Shown here: one piece after another, positions 61,595 to 64,000 of the stretch | Layout of the letters: each line of letters begins with the position of its first letter | Position numbering within the stretch: position 1 is the first letter of the stretch | NCBI GenBank assembly: GCA_965140555.1 | Contig: OZ223260.1 | Span: 1 to 64,000 of the forward strand | Reading direction: 5' to 3' | DNA: 64,000 nucleotides | Origin: UBA1351 sp965140555 | GTDB taxonomy: Bacteria > Bacillota > Clostridia > Lachnospirales > Vallitaleaceae | Translations under genes and position numbers: made by a program | The notes under the pieces: model-generated | What the model was told of the DNA's origin: nothing | Seen by the model: the letters and a program-made list of their open reading frames with translations, nothing else | The model's database searches: none

Positions 61595-62359
61595 ATGAAT
61601 ACAGATATGACAATTGCAGTATTAATCGATGCGGACAACGTGTCTTCTAAATACATGCAATTTATTCTACTTGAACTGGCGAATCATGGAATTCCGACAA
61701 TTAAGCGAGCATATGGTGATTGGACCAAACCGAATTTAAGCCCATGGAAAAAGGTGCTTTTAAATAGTTCGATATTGCCGATTCAGCAATTTAGCTACAC
61801 AATAGGAAAGAATGCAACAGACTCAGCGTTGATTATTGATGCGATGGATATATTGCATTCAGGCAAAGTGGACGGCTATTGTATTGTATCATCAGACAGT
61901 GATTTTACAAGATTGGCAGCGCGTATACGCGAAGCAGGTATACGTGTAATCGGTATGGGTGAGAAAAAGACACCGACACCGTTCATCAATGCTTGTGATG
62001 TTTTCAAATATTTGGAAGTGTTGGAGAAGACACATCGTGAAGAAGGACGTCAAGAGAAAGAAGAAATAGAACATACAAATAACGATAATAACGATAACAA
62101 AAAATCACATATGCTAAGTCGCAAATCTCTTATTAAGTCAGTGAAAAAGATTATAATTGATAATTCCGATGAAGAGGATTGGATTGGCTTAGGTGAATTG
62201 GGAAGTCGCTTGCAAAAGCAACATCCGGATTTTGACTCCCGAAACTATGGTTTTAGCAAGTTATCGAGTTTATTAAAGTCATTTAGTGATTTTGAAGTCG
62301 AATTACGACGTCGAGGAAACCAACATGGTGGCGATGTATATGTCCGATTGCGTAAATAA
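61595..62359 (+). CDS. NYN-domain protein with C-terminal OST-HTH (LOTUS) domain
   Basis: Predicted RNA-processing or RNA-binding protein of 254 residues. The N-terminal NYN/PIN-like nuclease domain shows acidic residues in LIDADN (Asp12), NATDSALIIDAMD and SSDSDF (Asp101, Asp103). A charged linker (N, D, K, E rich, ~155-175) leads to an OST-HTH domain (~178-254) of the LOTUS type that binds RNA. The frame is open upstream to 61520, but promoter position and AAAGG 7 bases before the ATG at 61595 favour this start. Targets are unknown. Confidence 0.88.
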   Translation: MNTDMTIAVLIDADNVSSKYMQFILLELANHGIPTIKRAYGDWTKPNLSPWKKVLLNSSILPIQQFSYTIGKNATDSALIIDAMDILHSGKVDGYCIVSSDSDFTRLAARIREAGIRVIGMGEKKTPTPFINACDVFKYLEVLEKTHREEGRQEKEEIEHTNNDNNDNKKSHMLSRKSLIKSVKKIIIDNSDEEDWIGLGELGSRLQKQHPDFDSRNYGFSKLSSLLKSFSDFEVELRRRGNQHGGDVYVRLRK

Positions 62360-62361
62360 GA

Positions 62362-62391
62362 TTGACGATAGGAATAGAGTCATGCTATAAT
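62362..62391 (+). promoter_or_regulatory. Promoter of the flavoprotein reductase gene
   Basis: TTGACG at 62362-62367, 18 bases, TATAAT at 62386-62391 preceded by TGC: a strong extended -10 promoter. Confidence 0.7.
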
Positions 62392-62404
62392 ATTTAATTG
62401 CAAA

Positions 62405-62419
62405 TGATAATCATAATCA
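62405..62419 (+). promoter_or_regulatory. Fur box
   Basis: TGATAATCATAATCA matches the 7-1-7 Fur consensus TGATAATNATTATCA at all but one position. It lies just after the predicted transcription start, where a bound repressor would block transcription when iron is plentiful. Confidence 0.75.
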
Positions 62420-62441
62420 ATTAATACCAGGAGGTGGTTAT

Positions 62442-63278
62442 ATGCCTTGCGCATGTACATCTTTAGAGCGGTCGGACGTGACCCTTATAGATATTATTCA
62501 GCATGATGATACAACCTATAGTTTTGATTTTTCTTACGAGGATGGATTGTTATGGAACGAAGGTGACAGTGCCAAATTATATGTGAATGTCAATGGCTAT
62601 TCTATTGGTAAAAAGCTGTCCTGTGCTTCTTTACCGGAGGAAGGCAAACTAAGGTTTACAACCCGAATAAAGTCATCTCGAAGTTTATATAAAGATGCTT
62701 TATCCAAAGTCAAACATGGCTCGAAGGTTCAAATTAGTTATCCATCGGGTGGCTTTCGATTACGTCGTGACGGCAAACCGGCGATTTTGATTTCGAATGG
62801 TGTTGGAATTGCGACGATGAGAGCTCTTGTTAAAGCCTTTGCAAAAGATCCTGAAGGAGTCGGTATGATGGTTCAAATTAATGTGAATCATAGTAGCCGA
62901 CTTTATGAGGAAGAAATGGAAGCCCTTGCCAAGGAGCCTATTTGTTTTCGTTCTGTATATACGGAGCATCGTAAAGAATTCTATGATGCATTAGACTATG
63001 AATGTCAGAAGCTGATGTTCCAATCAGGGATTATACCCAATATATATGTTGTTGGTAGTGATGCCTTTATTGAAGATACAAGCGGGCACTTACTCGCCAT
63101 GGGATTCAATTATGAGGACATACTAACGGACGGTAACCAATTACTTGGTGGTGGTTGTAGTTGCGGATCATCGGGTGGCTGTGGCTGTGGAGCTAATACA
63201 TCCGTAGCTTCGGAGGCGCCGATGAGCTATAAAGTCGGAGTGCCACAAAAAATCATATCAGGACGTATAGGGATATAG
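62442..63278 (+). CDS. Ferredoxin-NADP reductase-like flavoprotein with Cys-rich tail
   Basis: 278 residues. An FNR-type flavin domain (~15-105, ending QISYPSGGF) is followed by a nucleotide-binding domain (ILISNGVGIATMRALVKAF, ~115-133; IYVVGSDAF ~201-209). The C-terminal region has Cys239, 241, 247 and 249 in a Gly-rich CSC-x5-CGC arrangement, and the N terminus has Cys3 and Cys5 (MPCAC); both could bind metal or a cluster. The Fur box upstream implies expression under iron starvation, so a ferric or siderophore reductase role is inferred. AGGAGGTGG precedes the ATG. Confidence 0.85.
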   Translation: MPCACTSLERSDVTLIDIIQHDDTTYSFDFSYEDGLLWNEGDSAKLYVNVNGYSIGKKLSCASLPEEGKLRFTTRIKSSRSLYKDALSKVKHGSKVQISYPSGGFRLRRDGKPAILISNGVGIATMRALVKAFAKDPEGVGMMVQINVNHSSRLYEEEMEALAKEPICFRSVYTEHRKEFYDALDYECQKLMFQSGIIPNIYVVGSDAFIEDTSGHLLAMGFNYEDILTDGNQLLGGGCSCGSSGGCGCGANTSVASEAPMSYKVGVPQKIISGRIGI

Positions 63279-63296
63279 CTTGCTATATCCCTTTTT
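63270..63296 (+). terminator. Terminator overlapping the reductase stop codon
   Basis: GGGATATAG (63270-63278, including the TAG stop) pairs with CTATATCCC (63283-63291), then TTTTT. Confidence 0.88.
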
Positions 63297-63385
63297 GGAT
63301 GAGAATTATTTATAGCATAGCTTTTCTAAGTATGGATATTTCTAGATCACACAAAAAAACAAGTACTATAGACCTATATACTATC

Positions 63386-63414
63386 TTGACAAATAGGTAT
63401 ATCTTAGTCATAAT
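63386..63414 (+). promoter_or_regulatory. Promoter of the 7TM sensor gene
   Basis: TTGACA at 63386-63391, 17 bases, CATAAT at 63409-63414. A perfect inverted repeat CATGTG...CACATG lies downstream at 63439-63459 in the leader and might be a regulator site. Confidence 0.55.
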
Positions 63415-63483
63415 TCTATTAACAGATTGGTATTTGGCATGTGGTAAATCGTCACATGTAGCGTTGTGAGAGTCGAGGAAGTT

Positions 63484-64000
63484 ATGAATTATAATGTAAT
63501 TTGTGTGATAATTTTTCAATTATCTGCTATTTTAGTTAGTTCAATATCCGTATTAGGATTTATACATTATCGGGAAACGCCCTACGCCCGGCCATTTAGT
63601 TACTTAATGGCTTTTTCAGGGATATATTCTTTTACGTATAGTATTGAAATATTGGGAAGTACATCGGATTGGATATTTATGTGGATTCGTTTTGAGTACT
63701 TAGCTGTTCCGATGATTGGCGTATGTTGGCTATGGTTTGCATGTGTTTATGCCGGGTATGATAAATATCCGGGCTTTAATAGATTTATACATATTCTTTT
63801 TGGTATATCAATTACATTCACACTCATTGTTTGGACAAATCCATGGCATCAAAGCTATTACACGTCTATAAGTATTGATTCTAGTGGACTTTTTCCGGTG
63901 GCGCATTTGGAAAAAGGTATTTTATATTATATTCACTTTTTATGGCGATTTATGACCTTTTTGGGAAGCACCATTATATTCTGGGTGTATTATATCAGAA
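63484..64000 (+). CDS. Sensor protein with N-terminal 7TM domain (3' end outside window)
   Basis: The frame from ATG 63484 runs off the right edge (172 codons seen). Translation begins MNYNVICVIIFQLSAILVSS and has at least five hydrophobic helices. Motifs such as FSYLMAFSGIYSFTYSIEIL, WIRFEYLAVPMIGVCWLWF and TNPWHQSYY match the histidine-kinase N-terminal 7TM domain. A PAS, histidine kinase, GGDEF or other output domain is expected after the edge but cannot be seen. GAGGAA lies 3 bases before the ATG, a rather short spacing. Confidence 0.8.
   Translation, partial: MNYNVICVIIFQLSAILVSSISVLGFIHYRETPYARPFSYLMAFSGIYSFTYSIEILGSTSDWIFMWIRFEYLAVPMIGVCWLWFACVYAGYDKYPGFNRFIHILFGISITFTLIVWTNPWHQSYYTSISIDSSGLFPVAHLEKGILYYIHFLWRFMTFLGSTIIFWVYYIR

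Noticed and set aside
1..64000. CRISPR arrays, tRNA and rRNA genes
   Set aside because: No regularly spaced repeats with unique spacers, and no cloverleaf other than the tRNA-like part of tmRNA, were seen on either strand.

Overview
The window looks like a chromosomal stretch of a low-GC Gram-positive bacterium, most likely an anaerobic member of the Clostridia. The reasons are an AT-rich composition, strong AGGAGG-type ribosome binding sites, many extended -10 promoters (TGnTATAAT), a CggR-controlled glycolytic operon, an S-layer homology (SLH) protein, an isc-type iron-sulfur operon headed by an Rrf2 regulator, and a tmRNA whose tag reads AEDNNLAFAA. A species cannot be named from sequence reading alone. 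No rRNA, tRNA or CRISPR array was found.

Layout. 1-2.6 kb: a hybrid sensor kinase cut by the window edge and a stand-alone receiver. 2.7-6.5 kb: a DUF134 regulator, then the operon iscR-iscS-iscU-mnmA, which supplies sulfur for Fe-S clusters and for tRNA thiolation. 6.6-9.3 kb: a PHP histidinol-phosphatase-like enzyme and a Na/phosphate cotransporter with a PhoP-like box. 9.3-20.4 kb: lower glycolysis (cggR-gapA-pgk-tpiA, gpmI, eno) and secG, interrupted by an MBOAT/DHHW pair for O-acylation of an exported polymer. 20.6-26.1 kb: a surface-protein operon (SLH protein plus a 1427-residue VWA/DUF5057-like protein). 26.3-29.6 kb: rnr, smpB and ssrA, the trans-translation and RNA quality-control cluster.

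29.6-41.2 kb: an AT-rich defence island starting directly after ssrA. It holds type I restriction-modification genes hsdM, hsdS and hsdR. Between hsdS and hsdR lie a GIY-YIG-like gene, an unrecognised HEXXH-motif gene, a decayed membrane gene and a frameshifted DUF1016 nuclease gene. Two extra copies of the hsdS 3' end sit between these cargo genes. An IS110-family element with a candidate bridge RNA closes the island; its transposase appears to lack the catalytic glutamate.

41.3-49.8 kb: small membrane or secreted proteins of unknown function, a DUF2089 regulator operon, a chemotaxis receptor broken by an internal deletion, a GNAT acetyltransferase, a YgjP-type metallopeptidase and two paralogous membrane-anchored proteins. 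49.8-53.1 kb: a minus-strand operon with an ECF-like sigma factor, a membrane protein, and an ABC ATPase and permease. 53.2-59.4 kb: a very large carbohydrate-phosphorylase-like protein, a KAS III-like protein with altered catalytic residues, a small conserved-looking protein and an alkyltransferase-like (ATL) protein. 59.5-64 kb: ftsH (minus strand), a NYN/OST-HTH protein, a Fur-box-controlled flavoprotein reductase with a Cys-rich tail, and the start of a 7TM-type sensor running off the window.

Two families of short dispersed repeats were found by eye. One is a 91-123 bp MITE-like element with terminal inverted repeats (16843-16965, 58715-58805, 58891-59013, plus a solo end at 16819-16838). 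The other is a roughly 75 bp unit (42661-42739, 47312-47385, about 58250-58323). All promoter, operator and RNA-structure calls are pattern readings and were not computed.
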